Origin: Mesorhizobium sp. NZP2077 | GTDB lineage: Bacteria > Pseudomonadota > Alphaproteobacteria > Rhizobiales > Rhizobiaceae | Assembly: GCF_013170805.1 (NCBI RefSeq) | Contig: NZ_CP051294.1 | Coordinates: forward strand, 1 to 64,000 | Direction of reading: 5' to 3' | DNA: 64,000 bases | Shown: positions 15,813 to 23,836 of the stretch, one piece after another | How positions within the stretch are numbered: the stretch's first letter is position 1 | How the letters are laid out: each line of letters starts with the position of its first letter | Notes under the pieces: generated by a model | What the model was told of the DNA's origin: nothing | The model's input: only the letters and a program-made list of their open reading frames with translations | Databases searched by the model: none | Position numbers and translations under genes: made by a program

Positions 15813-18800
15813 TCAGGCGAACTTTTTTTGCAGGGGGCCGTCGGGGGTCTGCCCGCAGATGAAGAAGGCCGGGCAATTCGGGCAGGTGCGCGAGGAGACC
15901 TCGGCCGGAAACCGCCCAGCGCGGATGTCGCCAAGAAACTTGGCGAGCTTATCCTTGCGACCCTTCAGCTCCCGATCCGACAAGGCGAGCGCATGCGTCT
16001 CGCCGTCGGAGAGATGGACAAGCTCGGCGACGGCGCCAGGGAAGGCCTGCTGGACCGCCAGCATCAGCGCCGCCGCGCCGACATCCTTGCTCTCGGCCGA
16101 CCGCCTGTGGCCCGTGCGGATGCGGCGCACGGCGCGAACGCCGTCGGGCCGCACCAGCACTTCGTCCGGCCGAACGATGATCTCTTCGCCGCCGAAATTG
16201 AGGCTGAGCGCAACCGGCGCCTCGGCGACCGCATCGGCGCGATTGGCTAGGAGGAAGCGCAGCATCGCCAGGGCAAGGTCACGGAATTCCGCGCGATAGC
16301 CATGATCGGCGAGCCCCAGGCCGGCAAGCGCCGCGTCGGTGCTGTCCTCCAGGTCGCGCTCGGTCATAGGGCTATCCGAAGTGATCACCCCCTCGACCAC
16401 CACGCGCACCGCCTCGTGCAGGTGCATGAAGGCGGTCGCGGTCCGCCGCCCACCGACCTGCAAGACATGCGTGTAGAAGAAGCGGCGCGGGCAGGACTCA
16501 TAGAGGGCGATTTGCGCGGCCCCGAACTGCAGCCGTCCATCGACGATCAACTCGATGCCCTGGGCTTCCGCCGCCGTGGGAAGCGGCCGCGCCGGCACGA
16601 CCGAACGGCGCGTCAAGTTGGTCCCGAGACGATCGAGGAAGGGCGATAGCGGTCGATTGTGGCCGTTGCTCTTCTCGGTCGGCGCATAAAGGATCAGGCG
16701 GTCGCGGGCGCGAGACTGCGCCACGTAGAACAGGCACTCCTGCTCCTCGGCCTGATCCGCGCGAAACGCCTCCAGCGCACTGCCTTCGGCGTCCGCGATC
16801 ATGCCGTCGGGCGCCGGACAGGGCGGCGCCGGCGGCGTGCGCGGGATGGTGTCGCTGTTGAGCCCCGGAATATGGACGCCGCCGAACTCCAGGCCCTTGG
16901 CGCCGTGGATCGTCATCAGCCGCACGGCGTCAAGATGCTGGGCGGCCGCCGGCAACTGGCGCAAGTCGCGATCGTCACCGAGGCGGACCAGCCGGCGCAC
17001 CCGATCGAGCACGCGCGTGATCGGCAGGCCGCGGCCGGCCGGCTGGACCCGCAGGAAGTTGAGGAACTGCCAGATCGCAATGCCGCGCGTGCGATCGGCG
17101 AGGTCCGCCGACACGCCAAGGCGCGCGGCGATGCGGGTGCGATCGAGCAGCAGCGTTGCGAGCACGATCCAGGGCGAGGCCGTTTGGTCGAAGCCGCTGA
17201 GCGCGGCCGCGAGCTTGGCGAACGCCTGGCGACCGGCTTCGCTGACGCCAGGGATCGCATCCACCTGCTGAAGCCAACTGCCCGGGGCGTGGTCGGCCGC
17301 CCGCAGATGCTCGAAGATCGCCGCCACATCCGCGAAAGAAGTCTCAAAGTCGGGCCAGCAGGCGATGCGAACCAGGCCCATGGCGCGACGGTCGACAAGG
17401 ATGGAGAGCAAGGCGAGGAGATCCTTGACCTCGGCCCGCTCGAACAGGCTTCCCAGAAACAGGACGGGCACCCCGAGCCGCTCGAGGTCCTGCCCGATCG
17501 TCGACAGCTTCTCATTGCCGGTGCACAGAACCGCCTGGTCACGATAGGCATATCCCTCGCCGCGAAGCGCCTCGATCACGTCGGCCAGCGCCACTTGCTG
17601 CTGTTCGGCGCGCTGCACCGTGCGCAGCTCGGGCTTCTGGCCATTGCCGTCGCGCTCCGCGTCGAGACCACTGTCCGCGTCGCCCGCGCGCATCGTGATC
17701 GCGAAGCCGGAAAAGCTGGCGACGATCTCCGGCACTGAGCGATAGTTGCGCTTCAAGCGGCCGCGCTGGCCGCCGGGAAAGTCCCCCTTCCCGAACCGGG
17801 TCATGTTGAAGGATGACGCGCCTCGAAACCGATAGATGGACTGCTTGGCGTCGCCGACCATCCAGAGATTGCGGCCGTCTGGCCGCAGCGCGCTCAGCAA
17901 GCGCACGCTACTGCGGTTCACGTCCTGATACTCATCGACCAGGACGTGGTCATATTGCGCCTGCAGCGTTGCACGGATGGCCGCCTCGGTCTCGAGCAGC
18001 TTGACCGGCAGGGCGACAAGATCGCCAAAGTCGACGCAATGCGCGTTGCGCTTGAGTTGTTCGTAGGCGGCGTAGACGCGGGCCACCTCGCCGGCGCGTT
18101 CGGCGGCCTCGCGCGTATTTGAGTCCCCGGCTTTCGCAAGCATTGCGTCGGCGAGCGTGGCGTAGGTTTCGGCGTCGACCACCTCGTCCTTCGCGCGCGA
18201 GACGGCGGCCAGCATGTCGGCGATGATCTGAGTCGGATCATAGAGATTGCGGTAATGCGCGAGCCTCAGCCGCGGGAACTCCTCCTCGAGGAGTTCGACG
18301 GCCTCAGTCCGATCCATCATCCGCGGGTCTTTCGGCAGCCCGAGCTCGGCATGGAAACGACGGATGATGTCGAGACCGAAGGCGTGGAACGTACCGATCC
18401 AAATCGCGGCCGCAGCCTCGGGCCGCTTCCGCGCAATGCGCTCCGCCATCTCGCGCGCGGCCTTGTTCGAGAAGGTCAGCAGCAAGATGCGCCGCGGATC
18501 GACACCCTCCTCCAGAAGGCCTTCGACGCGCGCGATCAGCGTCTGCGTCTTGCCGGTGCCGGGGCCCGCCTCGAGCAGATAGGCTTCGCCGCGATGCGCC
18601 GCGGCCGCGGCCTGCAAGGGATTGAGCGGCCGCTCCACATGCGTCGCTGCCGCGGCGGGCGGCACGATTGGGAGGAGCAGGGCGTCGAACAGCTGCTGCG
18701 CGACGACCTCGAATGGCGCGCCGAGCTTCGCGGCGATCGCCGAGGCAGAAAACCCTTGATCGACATGCAGCACTCGCGCGACGTTGCGCGGAAGCAAGAA

Positions 18801-19214
18801 CTCGCGCGCGAACAGGTCCATCTGGACTTCGCGGCGCTGCCGGCGTCCATAATCGACGACCCGATCCATCCCGACCGGCGATGGCTCGGCCGCGCGCGCC
18901 GGATCGATCGTCGGCGCCGGCTCGCTGTCGGGATCGTCACCGAGCTCGACATGCCCAATCTCGTGCGCCACGAGGAACGCCTGCTCGAAGCGAGACCCCG
19001 CACTCTCATGAAGGATCAAATCATCGGCGGCGACGAAGGTCGCGCGGCCGCCGTTGAGGACTGCCGCGCCGATGGCCGTCGGTTCGACATCGATCCCGCG
19101 CCGCTTGGCCTCGGCGACCGCCAAATCATAAGGCGACCAGGGATCGGCGCCCAAGGCGACGAGGCGAGCATGAAGCTCGGCGGCAACCTGCCTGGCGAGC
19201 TCCACGCTGTCCAT
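15813..19214 (-). CDS. ImmA/IrrE metallopeptidase fused to UvrD-type helicase
   Basis: This is a 1133-aa fusion. Residues 1-180 are an ImmA/IrrE zinc peptidase with HEIGH at 84-88 and FAREFLLPRN near 136. Such domains cleave regulatory repressors in response to stress. From about 195 an SF1 helicase follows: Walker A EAGPGTGKT (215-223), VDEYQDVNRSSV, GDAKQSIYRFRGASS and TIHGAKGLEF. The C-terminus resembles a RecB/AddB nuclease with Fe-S cysteines (YESCPRRFFY and CPNCPAFFICG). However, where the nuclease core should read D-x-K the sequence is VRRIRTGH, so the nuclease is probably dead. It starts two bases after the stop of the unknown gene upstream. The domain combination beside multi-ubiquitin and sigma-like genes is the core of the island. 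Confidence 0.88.
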   Translation of the reverse strand: MDSVELARQVAAELHARLVALGADPWSPYDLAVAEAKRRGIDVEPTAIGAAVLNGGRATFVAADDLILHESAGSRFEQAFLVAHEIGHVELGDDPDSEPAPTIDPARAAEPSPVGMDRVVDYGRRQRREVQMDLFAREFLLPRNVARVLHVDQGFSASAIAAKLGAPFEVVAQQLFDALLLPIVPPAAAATHVERPLNPLQAAAAAHRGEAYLLEAGPGTGKTQTLIARVEGLLEEGVDPRRILLLTFSNKAAREMAERIARKRPEAAAAIWIGTFHAFGLDIIRRFHAELGLPKDPRMMDRTEAVELLEEEFPRLRLAHYRNLYDPTQIIADMLAAVSRAKDEVVDAETYATLADAMLAKAGDSNTREAAERAGEVARVYAAYEQLKRNAHCVDFGDLVALPVKLLETEAAIRATLQAQYDHVLVDEYQDVNRSSVRLLSALRPDGRNLWMVGDAKQSIYRFRGASSFNMTRFGKGDFPGGQRGRLKRNYRSVPEIVASFSGFAITMRAGDADSGLDAERDGNGQKPELRTVQRAEQQQVALADVIEALRGEGYAYRDQAVLCTGNEKLSTIGQDLERLGVPVLFLGSLFERAEVKDLLALLSILVDRRAMGLVRIACWPDFETSFADVAAIFEHLRAADHAPGSWLQQVDAIPGVSEAGRQAFAKLAAALSGFDQTASPWIVLATLLLDRTRIAARLGVSADLADRTRGIAIWQFLNFLRVQPAGRGLPITRVLDRVRRLVRLGDDRDLRQLPAAAQHLDAVRLMTIHGAKGLEFGGVHIPGLNSDTIPRTPPAPPCPAPDGMIADAEGSALEAFRADQAEEQECLFYVAQSRARDRLILYAPTEKSNGHNRPLSPFLDRLGTNLTRRSVVPARPLPTAAEAQGIELIVDGRLQFGAAQIALYESCPRRFFYTHVLQVGGRRTATAFMHLHEAVRVVVEGVITSDSPMTERDLEDSTDAALAGLGLADHGYRAEFRDLALAMLRFLLANRADAVAEAPVALSLNFGGEEIIVRPDEVLVRPDGVRAVRRIRTGHRRSAESKDVGAAALMLAVQQAFPGAVAELVHLSDGETHALALSDRELKGRKDKLAKFLGDIRAGRFPAEVSSRTCPNCPAFFICGQTPDGPLQKKFA

Positions 19215-19215
19215 A

Positions 19216-19794
19216 TTAATCCGCTTCTGCCAACAACCGGGTGCGCTTCTCTGCCGGAACGCCTGCGTCGATCAGCACCTGCTCGAAGGTGACCTGCCCG
19301 CCAATCGCCGGCTTGCCATCGGCCTTGTAGCTGCGCCCGGCAGCCAGCTGCGCGGGGCCCCAGGACAATTCCAACTGTGTGACCGAAGTGCTCACCGCCT
19401 CGGCCAACCTCCCGAAAAACCGTCGCGGGATACTGATGAGGGAGATCCGTCGCTCGCGCAGCGCGGTCACGACCTGCCGGGGCACGTCAAGACGCTGGGC
19501 GACGGCGCGCCAATCGGCGACCGTGAGCGCCGCGAAGGGGTCGGTCATCGGCGCCGGCATGGCCGCCGCGTGTTGCGACCAGGCAGCGTCGAGGAGGGCC
19601 TGATCGGCAGCGGCCAGCGGCGCGTCATCGTCGTAGACTTCGCGGCTAAGCTCGCGCGACAGGTCGACGAGCTCTCGGGCATATTCCGGATAAAGCCGCA
19701 AATAGCGCTCCAAGGTTGATCGGCCAGGCTCGCTCTCGACCGCGAACGCGTCGAGCACAGACTCGCGGGTTGGACGTTCTCCTGCGGGGCTCAC
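19216..19794 (-). CDS. Unknown protein between sigma-like factor and helicase
   Basis: I do not recognise a named family. The 192-aa protein has an N-terminal helical segment (STLERYLRLYPEYARELVDLSREL) of the kind seen in proteins paired with sigma factors. The middle segment LTVADWRAVAQRLDVPRQVVTALRERRI looks like a helix-turn-helix. The C-terminal tail ends GQVTFEQVLIDAGVPAEKRTRLL. The start overlaps the sigma-like gene stop by four bases, and the stop is two bases before the helicase fusion start, so it is part of the same transcript. Because it sits directly after a sigma-like factor, an anti-sigma or co-regulator role is possible. It could also be the substrate cleaved by the ImmA/IrrE domain encoded next; this is a hypothesis only. 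Confidence 0.65.
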   Translation of the reverse strand: MSPAGERPTRESVLDAFAVESEPGRSTLERYLRLYPEYARELVDLSRELSREVYDDDAPLAAADQALLDAAWSQHAAAMPAPMTDPFAALTVADWRAVAQRLDVPRQVVTALRERRISLISIPRRFFGRLAEAVSTSVTQLELSWGPAQLAAGRSYKADGKPAIGGQVTFEQVLIDAGVPAEKRTRLLAEAD

Positions 19795-20648
19795 CGCTCT
19801 TCTCCATCGGCCATGGCGGCCCGCAGGACGGCGAAGGCTTTGTCGCGATAAGTTCGGACGGTCTTTTCGGAGCGGCCCAGGGCCTGGGCGATGGTCATGA
19901 CGTCCGGCTCCTTTGAGTCGATGGGGAAGCCCTGTCTCAGCATGTGAATGATCCTGCTTTGTTCTATCGGTAGAGCCGCAATCGCCGCATCTAGGCGCAA
20001 CCGGTAAGCCGGATCGTCTAAATCCGACAAGGCGAACGGGTCGTGAGCCCCGGCAGCCGCCTCGACCTCCGGTGACAGCTCACCGCTTTCCTCGTCATAT
20101 TCGAGGGGTCGGGAACGGTTCTCGTCGCGCCAGGCCTGCTCCTGAGCATCGCGCCGCAGGCTAGCCAGCGCGCCGTCGAAACGCACCTCGAAGTAGTCGA
20201 CCTTGTCGACGTAGGCGGCGCGATCCGCCGACAGCAACTCGACGAACCGGCCAAACACCTTGTCGCGCACGACCCCGCGCGTCAACGATTCCGTCTTGCC
20301 ATCAGGGCTTTCCGCCCTGGACAAACTACGCATTACCCGTTCAATCAGGATCCGATAGAGGCGCTCAAACCACATCTCGTTATTATCGCTACGGCTCGCG
20401 CGGATGAAATAGACGAGACATTCGCTGGGGACGTATGCTGGGTCGGAGCGCTTCCTGATTGCAGCCCTGGCGATCAACTCTTCACGCGACAGGGCCGCCA
20501 GTTTGGCGATCAGCGCTTCTACCCTCTGGTCGCGCTTGTAGAGTTCGCCGCTGAGGCGTCGCTTGCGCAGCGGTGTTACTGCCGCTTGGCGCGTGCGCTG
20601 CGCGTCTGCCTCTTGCCCTGCACCGGCAGCTCCCTCAAACTGGTTCAT
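19791..20648 (-). CDS. Sigma-70-like RNA polymerase factor
   Basis: The C-terminal about 70 residues form a sigma region 4-type helix-turn-helix: LDAAIAALPIEQSRIIHMLRQ, then MTIAQALGRSEKTVRTYRDKA. The middle segment (ECLVYFIRASRSDN, MWFERLYRILIERVMRSLSR) has the helical character and position of region 2, though it is diverged. At 285 aa it is longer than a typical ECF factor. It is the first non-toxin gene of the ubiquitin-like operon. It starts within a four-base overlap with the end of the AbiEii-like gene. It probably directs transcription of the island or of stress genes. The factor is recognised by fold-level motifs; promoter targets are unknown. Confidence 0.75.
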   Translation of the reverse strand: MNQFEGAAGAGQEADAQRTRQAAVTPLRKRRLSGELYKRDQRVEALIAKLAALSREELIARAAIRKRSDPAYVPSECLVYFIRASRSDNNEMWFERLYRILIERVMRSLSRAESPDGKTESLTRGVVRDKVFGRFVELLSADRAAYVDKVDYFEVRFDGALASLRRDAQEQAWRDENRSRPLEYDEESGELSPEVEAAAGAHDPFALSDLDDPAYRLRLDAAIAALPIEQSRIIHMLRQGFPIDSKEPDVMTIAQALGRSEKTVRTYRDKAFAVLRAAMADGEER

Positions 20649-21724
20649 CGCGCCGCCTCGCTTTCCATATCGCGCCTCTTGTTCAGACGCGTCTCGAGCG
20701 AGCGGATGCTGTCGAGCACCGCCTCAAATTCCGGAGGATCGCCGAAGATCATACCCTTCATGGCTCTGTAATCGACGCGCAACTGTTCGATCATGGCGTC
20801 ATGCGGTGCAAGCGCGAACGAGCCAGGCACGGCGCTCGCGAGATCGAAGTCCGGTCGATTGAAGAACATCCGGGCGTGCGCGACGCAGTCCGCGCCGAGC
20901 GCGCTGTTAGCGATGGCGGCGTCGCCCACCGGCGTCGCTCCGAGTTGGTGCAGATCATAGTAGTGTCGAGACACGCGCTGGCCGCCCCCACGCAGCTCTC
21001 CGCGCTTGTCGAACCAGCGTCGCAGCCCATGGATGATGACGATCTTATCCCAGAAGGTGCGTTCAGGATCGACCGTTCGCACGGCCGGCACGGTCAGGTC
21101 GAGCGCCGGCAGATCATCGTCGACATAGGGTTTGATCGGCACTTCGCTATTGGGGTCGAGCGCGGATTTCGCGCCAGACTCGATCTTGATCGCCGCTCGC
21201 ACATAATCCGATCGCGGCGTTGCCGCCGGATACCAGATCAGCAGCGTCTGCCCATCGGGATCGGCATCGTCCGCGTCCACTCGTCCTGCCCCGGTATCAA
21301 GGCCGGCGGCCTTGAGCCTTTCTTGTAGGATCAGAGTCAACTCGACGCGCAGCGGGCCGTTGATGTAGGCTTGGCAGGCTTCCTTGATCGCATCGAGGCG
21401 CGCCTTGCGTTTCTTACCGCTTAGCGCATCGAGCTCCTCGATAGTCGCCGGTTCGCCAATGTCGTCCCGAAACACCGTGACGTCGATATCCTCGGAGAAG
21501 CGATTGATCAGGCCGAAGCCTTTGGACAAGGAGGTTCCGCCCTTGAAAAGAAGGCGGGGTCCCCCCTCTTTCAGTCCATTGAATAAGGCATCCAGCGTCC
21601 AGCAGACCCAGAAGTCCTTTTCGATATTCTGGGACGCCGTGCCGAGGCGCAGCGCCGTGGTATCGAAGGCGCTTAACATCGTGTCCGACCCTGCCGCGAG
21701 GACCTCGTTGAAAGCCGCATTCAT
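20645..21724 (-). CDS. AbiEii-like nucleotidyltransferase toxin
   Basis: This is a nucleotidyl transferase of the AbiEii/AbiGii (DUF1814) family, the toxin of type IV AbiE systems that cause abortive infection. The hallmark FKGGTSLSKG and the catalytic SEDIDV appear near residues 60-85, followed by the usual LVELTL-type and C-terminal segments (GERTFWDKIVI-like VDPERTFWDKIVIIHGLRRW at about 220). The length of 359 aa is a little long for the family. It overlaps its partner gene upstream by four bases and the sigma-like gene downstream by four bases, so toxin and sigma factor translation are coupled. I infer the toxin activity from the family. Confidence 0.88.
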   Translation of the reverse strand: MNAAFNEVLAAGSDTMLSAFDTTALRLGTASQNIEKDFWVCWTLDALFNGLKEGGPRLLFKGGTSLSKGFGLINRFSEDIDVTVFRDDIGEPATIEELDALSGKKRKARLDAIKEACQAYINGPLRVELTLILQERLKAAGLDTGAGRVDADDADPDGQTLLIWYPAATPRSDYVRAAIKIESGAKSALDPNSEVPIKPYVDDDLPALDLTVPAVRTVDPERTFWDKIVIIHGLRRWFDKRGELRGGGQRVSRHYYDLHQLGATPVGDAAIANSALGADCVAHARMFFNRPDFDLASAVPGSFALAPHDAMIEQLRVDYRAMKGMIFGDPPEFEAVLDSIRSLETRLNKRRDMESEAAR

Positions 21725-22554
21725 GTCTTCGCAGTCCGGGTTGCGTCGCGCTTGGCGGTTCGTGTCTTGTCGGCAGAGTGCGGTTTCGGCTTCCGTCGGC
21801 CGATGGCTGCGGGATCATCGTCGCCGTCCTTCGTTCGTTGTCGCTGACGATCATGATCAACATCGGCACCAGCATGATCATCATCACCGACATGCCAACG
21901 ACCAACGCCAGCGTCGTTTTCGACAAGCGGCTTGAGAAACACCCGCATCCAGGTTGGCAGCGCCGTCATACCCGCAACGATGTCACCTTTCAGCTGCGGG
22001 CCCGCAACTGGATCTTCGAAGAGCTTGGCGAGCTTGCGCTTGACGTGATCACTCTCTCCTTCACGGACTAGGAGATCGCGAAGCCAGTGAAGCGCCTGGA
22101 CGACGCGCATCGCCGGTCGCCCGGCCCAGAACAACTTGCTGGCCGCGGTCGGACGGAAGGTGATCGTGACGTTACCGAGCTTAATCGCGCGACGGCGGGC
22201 GTCTGTGTGCACCACGATTTTTGCCGGGACCGCGTCGGTCAGACCCAGATCGTTTGCTGCGGTCATGCCATCGACGAGCATCCGGGTTTGGTCGCGTCGA
22301 CCAACGGCGTCGATGACCGAGCGCGGATCGGGCGGGTTGGCTTTTTGGGTGAGCTTGTTGAAGCCAGGCTGATCGTAGAGTCCTCGATCGATTCGCCTGA
22401 GGGTTTGCGCCTTCGTCAACCGCTGCAACGCCTTATCGACGGCGTCCCGCGAGGCGAGATCCACGAAATCACTGGGCGTCCACACCTTGCGCGGCGCGTC
22501 GGCACGGATGCGGTCAAGCATGGCTGTCTTCAGATCGGGCGAGTCGCTGCTCAT
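21721..22554 (-). CDS. AbiEi-like antitoxin (DUF6088-type)
   Basis: This is a partner of AbiEii. The N-terminal winged helix (RKVWTPSDFVDLASRDAVDKA, then LRRIDRGLYDQPGFN) is the AbiEi/DUF6088 pattern. The central part (VVHTDARRRAIKLGNVTITF and ALHWLRDL) is the C-terminal antitoxin domain. The last about 70 residues are a D/H-rich then K/R/T-rich low-complexity tail, unusual for the family and possibly acquired by a frameshift near the end. AbiEi proteins repress their own promoter through inverted repeats. Two such repeats cover and precede the ATG at 22554, which supports the assignment. It is the first gene of the minus-strand island. Confidence 0.82.
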   Translation of the reverse strand: MSSDSPDLKTAMLDRIRADAPRKVWTPSDFVDLASRDAVDKALQRLTKAQTLRRIDRGLYDQPGFNKLTQKANPPDPRSVIDAVGRRDQTRMLVDGMTAANDLGLTDAVPAKIVVHTDARRRAIKLGNVTITFRPTAASKLFWAGRPAMRVVQALHWLRDLLVREGESDHVKRKLAKLFEDPVAGPQLKGDIVAGMTALPTWMRVFLKPLVENDAGVGRWHVGDDDHAGADVDHDRQRQRTKDGDDDPAAIGRRKPKPHSADKTRTAKRDATRTAKT

Positions 22555-22582
22555 GTCCGAAAATTGTAGAGGTTTTTCGGAC
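22555..22582. promoter_or_regulatory. AbiEi operator candidate, proximal inverted repeat
   Basis: GTCCGAAAA (22555-22563), 10 bp and TTTTCGGAC (22574-22582) form a perfect inverted repeat directly upstream of the AbiEi-like ATG. It shares the core TCCGAAA with a second repeat 17 bp further upstream. Two copies of one dyad at this place fit autoregulation by the antitoxin. Confidence 0.65.
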
Positions 22583-22597
22583 GATCAACAAGCAGTC

Positions 22598-22629
22598 CTG
22601 TCCGAAACATATATACAAATTTCGGACAG
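22598..22629. promoter_or_regulatory. AbiEi operator candidate, distal inverted repeat
   Basis: CTGTCCGAAA (22598-22607), a 12-bp AT-rich spacer and TTTCGGACAG (22620-22629) form a perfect 10-bp dyad. The spacer contains TATATA and may overlap a -10 element for the minus-strand island. It lies in the divergent region before the plus-strand gene at 22681, so it may affect both sides. Confidence 0.65.
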
Positions 22630-22680
22630 AGCCATCTGATCTCCGCTTAGGACCGTCTCGGTTGCCTCTATCGGTTCCTC

Positions 22681-23037
22681 GTGTTGAACCCGTCACTGGC
22701 CGACCTTCAGATCAACGTTGTATTCGCTAAGGAGCCCAAGGGCGATGAAATCATCCGAGCTGGCCGTAAGGTGTTGCCGGACATAGAGCGCTTCCAGGAG
22801 ACCCTCAAAACATATCTTGCGCAGCAGGAAATACCACTGCCGGTGCTGCAGATCGACGTCGGGACACCTTATGATCAAGGCCGGCCAAAAGTGGACGCTG
22901 TTGCGACGAAGCCCGGCAATCGCGAACCGGACTTTCAAATCGATAGACTACTTGGCATCGAGTTCTATGAAACGGAAGTTGCTTCGCAAGTGCCCAACGC
23001 TAATGTTCGCTTTAAAGTACGCGCGGGGGCGCAGTGA
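22681..23037 (+). CDS. Unknown 118-aa protein
   Basis: I do not recognise a family. The protein starts at GTG 22681 and is soluble and mixed alpha/beta by eye, with no signal peptide or membrane segment. Its stop overlaps the start of the next gene (GTGA). It therefore forms a small operon with the DUF4236 protein and an SH3 protein. No function is proposed. Confidence 0.6.
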   Translation: MLNPSLADLQINVVFAKEPKGDEIIRAGRKVLPDIERFQETLKTYLAQQEIPLPVLQIDVGTPYDQGRPKVDAVATKPGNREPDFQIDRLLGIEFYETEVASQVPNANVRFKVRAGAQ

Positions 23038-23654
23038 GGTTTAGATACAGAAAGTCGTTGAGACTTATTCCCGGCGTTCGCCTGAACGTCTCCGGGAAGG
23101 GGCTCAGCAGTGCCTCCTTTGGCAAGCCCGGCCCCACATTGAACATGGGCCGTGGCGGCATTCAGAGCACGGTTGGTCTTCCCGGTTCGGGCATGTCCTA
23201 TTCTTCCAAGCGCAGCGGCAAATCAGCTCTTTTTCTGGGTCTATTGATCGCAGCCCTCGTGGCCTTGATCTACCACGCTGCCAGGGGGAGCCGTGCGGCC
23301 CAGGTCTCCTTGCTCGTTATCGGCGTCGTCGGTGTGGGGGCGGCCTTGGTGGCCCAGAATTCCGACACAAAATTCGGCGCTGAGCCAAGCCCGACATTGG
23401 CACCCCGAACCGATCGCCAGGAACCAGCGCAGCCCCAAACGCTGCAGCCGGCAAGCAGGGATGTCCCGCCTTCGAATCCGCCGCCATATGTGGAAGCACC
23501 CAGTGGGCCGGTTCAGCAGAACGCTCCGGTTGCCGATAGTTGGCCCAGCTCCGCTGATGATCAAAAAACACCAACCGCGTCATCGGGGAACGATCTTGGC
23601 TCCTCGGTAGCTGTCGAGCCGCCGCTAGGCGAGCAATTCCCACGGCAGTCGTGA
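23034..23654 (+). CDS. DUF4236 membrane protein
   Basis: Residues 1-55 are a DUF4236 domain, recognised by RYRKSLRLIPGVRLNVSGKG, then FGKPGPTLNMGRGG and TVGLPGSGMSYSS. A membrane region follows at about 64-105 with two hydrophobic stretches (FLGLLIAALVALIYHA and SLLVIGVVGVGAALVA). The C-terminal 95 residues are Pro/Gln/Ser-rich and look extracytoplasmic or linker-like. The start is a GTG inside the upstream stop. The stop overlaps a GTG that opens an SH3 domain in another frame, an arrangement that could reflect a split gene. The function of the family is unknown. Confidence 0.75.
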   Translation: MRFRYRKSLRLIPGVRLNVSGKGLSSASFGKPGPTLNMGRGGIQSTVGLPGSGMSYSSKRSGKSALFLGLLIAALVALIYHAARGSRAAQVSLLVIGVVGVGAALVAQNSDTKFGAEPSPTLAPRTDRQEPAQPQTLQPASRDVPPSNPPPYVEAPSGPVQQNAPVADSWPSSADDQKTPTASSGNDLGSSVAVEPPLGEQFPRQS

Positions 23655-23836
23655 CCAAGACCGCGAATATCCGTTCGGATCCTTCTATGGCCGGCGCCGT
23701 GATGAGTCAGGTGCAGGCGGGCACCGCTCTGACAGTGGTCGAAATCAATGGTCGCTGGGCACGGGTCAGCAAGGACGAAGTCACTTTGGGGTGGATCAAT
23801 CGGTCGCTCCTGGCGGCGCAGCATTCCTACCAGTAG
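23651..23836 (+). CDS. SH3-type domain protein, 61 aa (possibly split from DUF4236 gene)
   Basis: The entire product is one bacterial SH3 domain: TANIRSDPSMAGAVMSQVQAG, VVEINGRWARVS, VTLGWINRSLL. Such domains are usually extracytoplasmic and part of larger proteins. This one has no signal peptide. It begins at a GTG overlapping the DUF4236 stop, which suggests it may be the detached C-terminus of that protein. It ends ten bases into the convergent gene at 23827. Confidence 0.6.
   Translation: MTKTANIRSDPSMAGAVMSQVQAGTALTVVEINGRWARVSKDEVTLGWINRSLLAAQHSYQ

Noticed and set aside
16659..17738. Plus-strand 359-aa open frame opposite the peptidase-helicase fusion
   Set aside because: Shadow of the helicase gene; no domain is recognisable.
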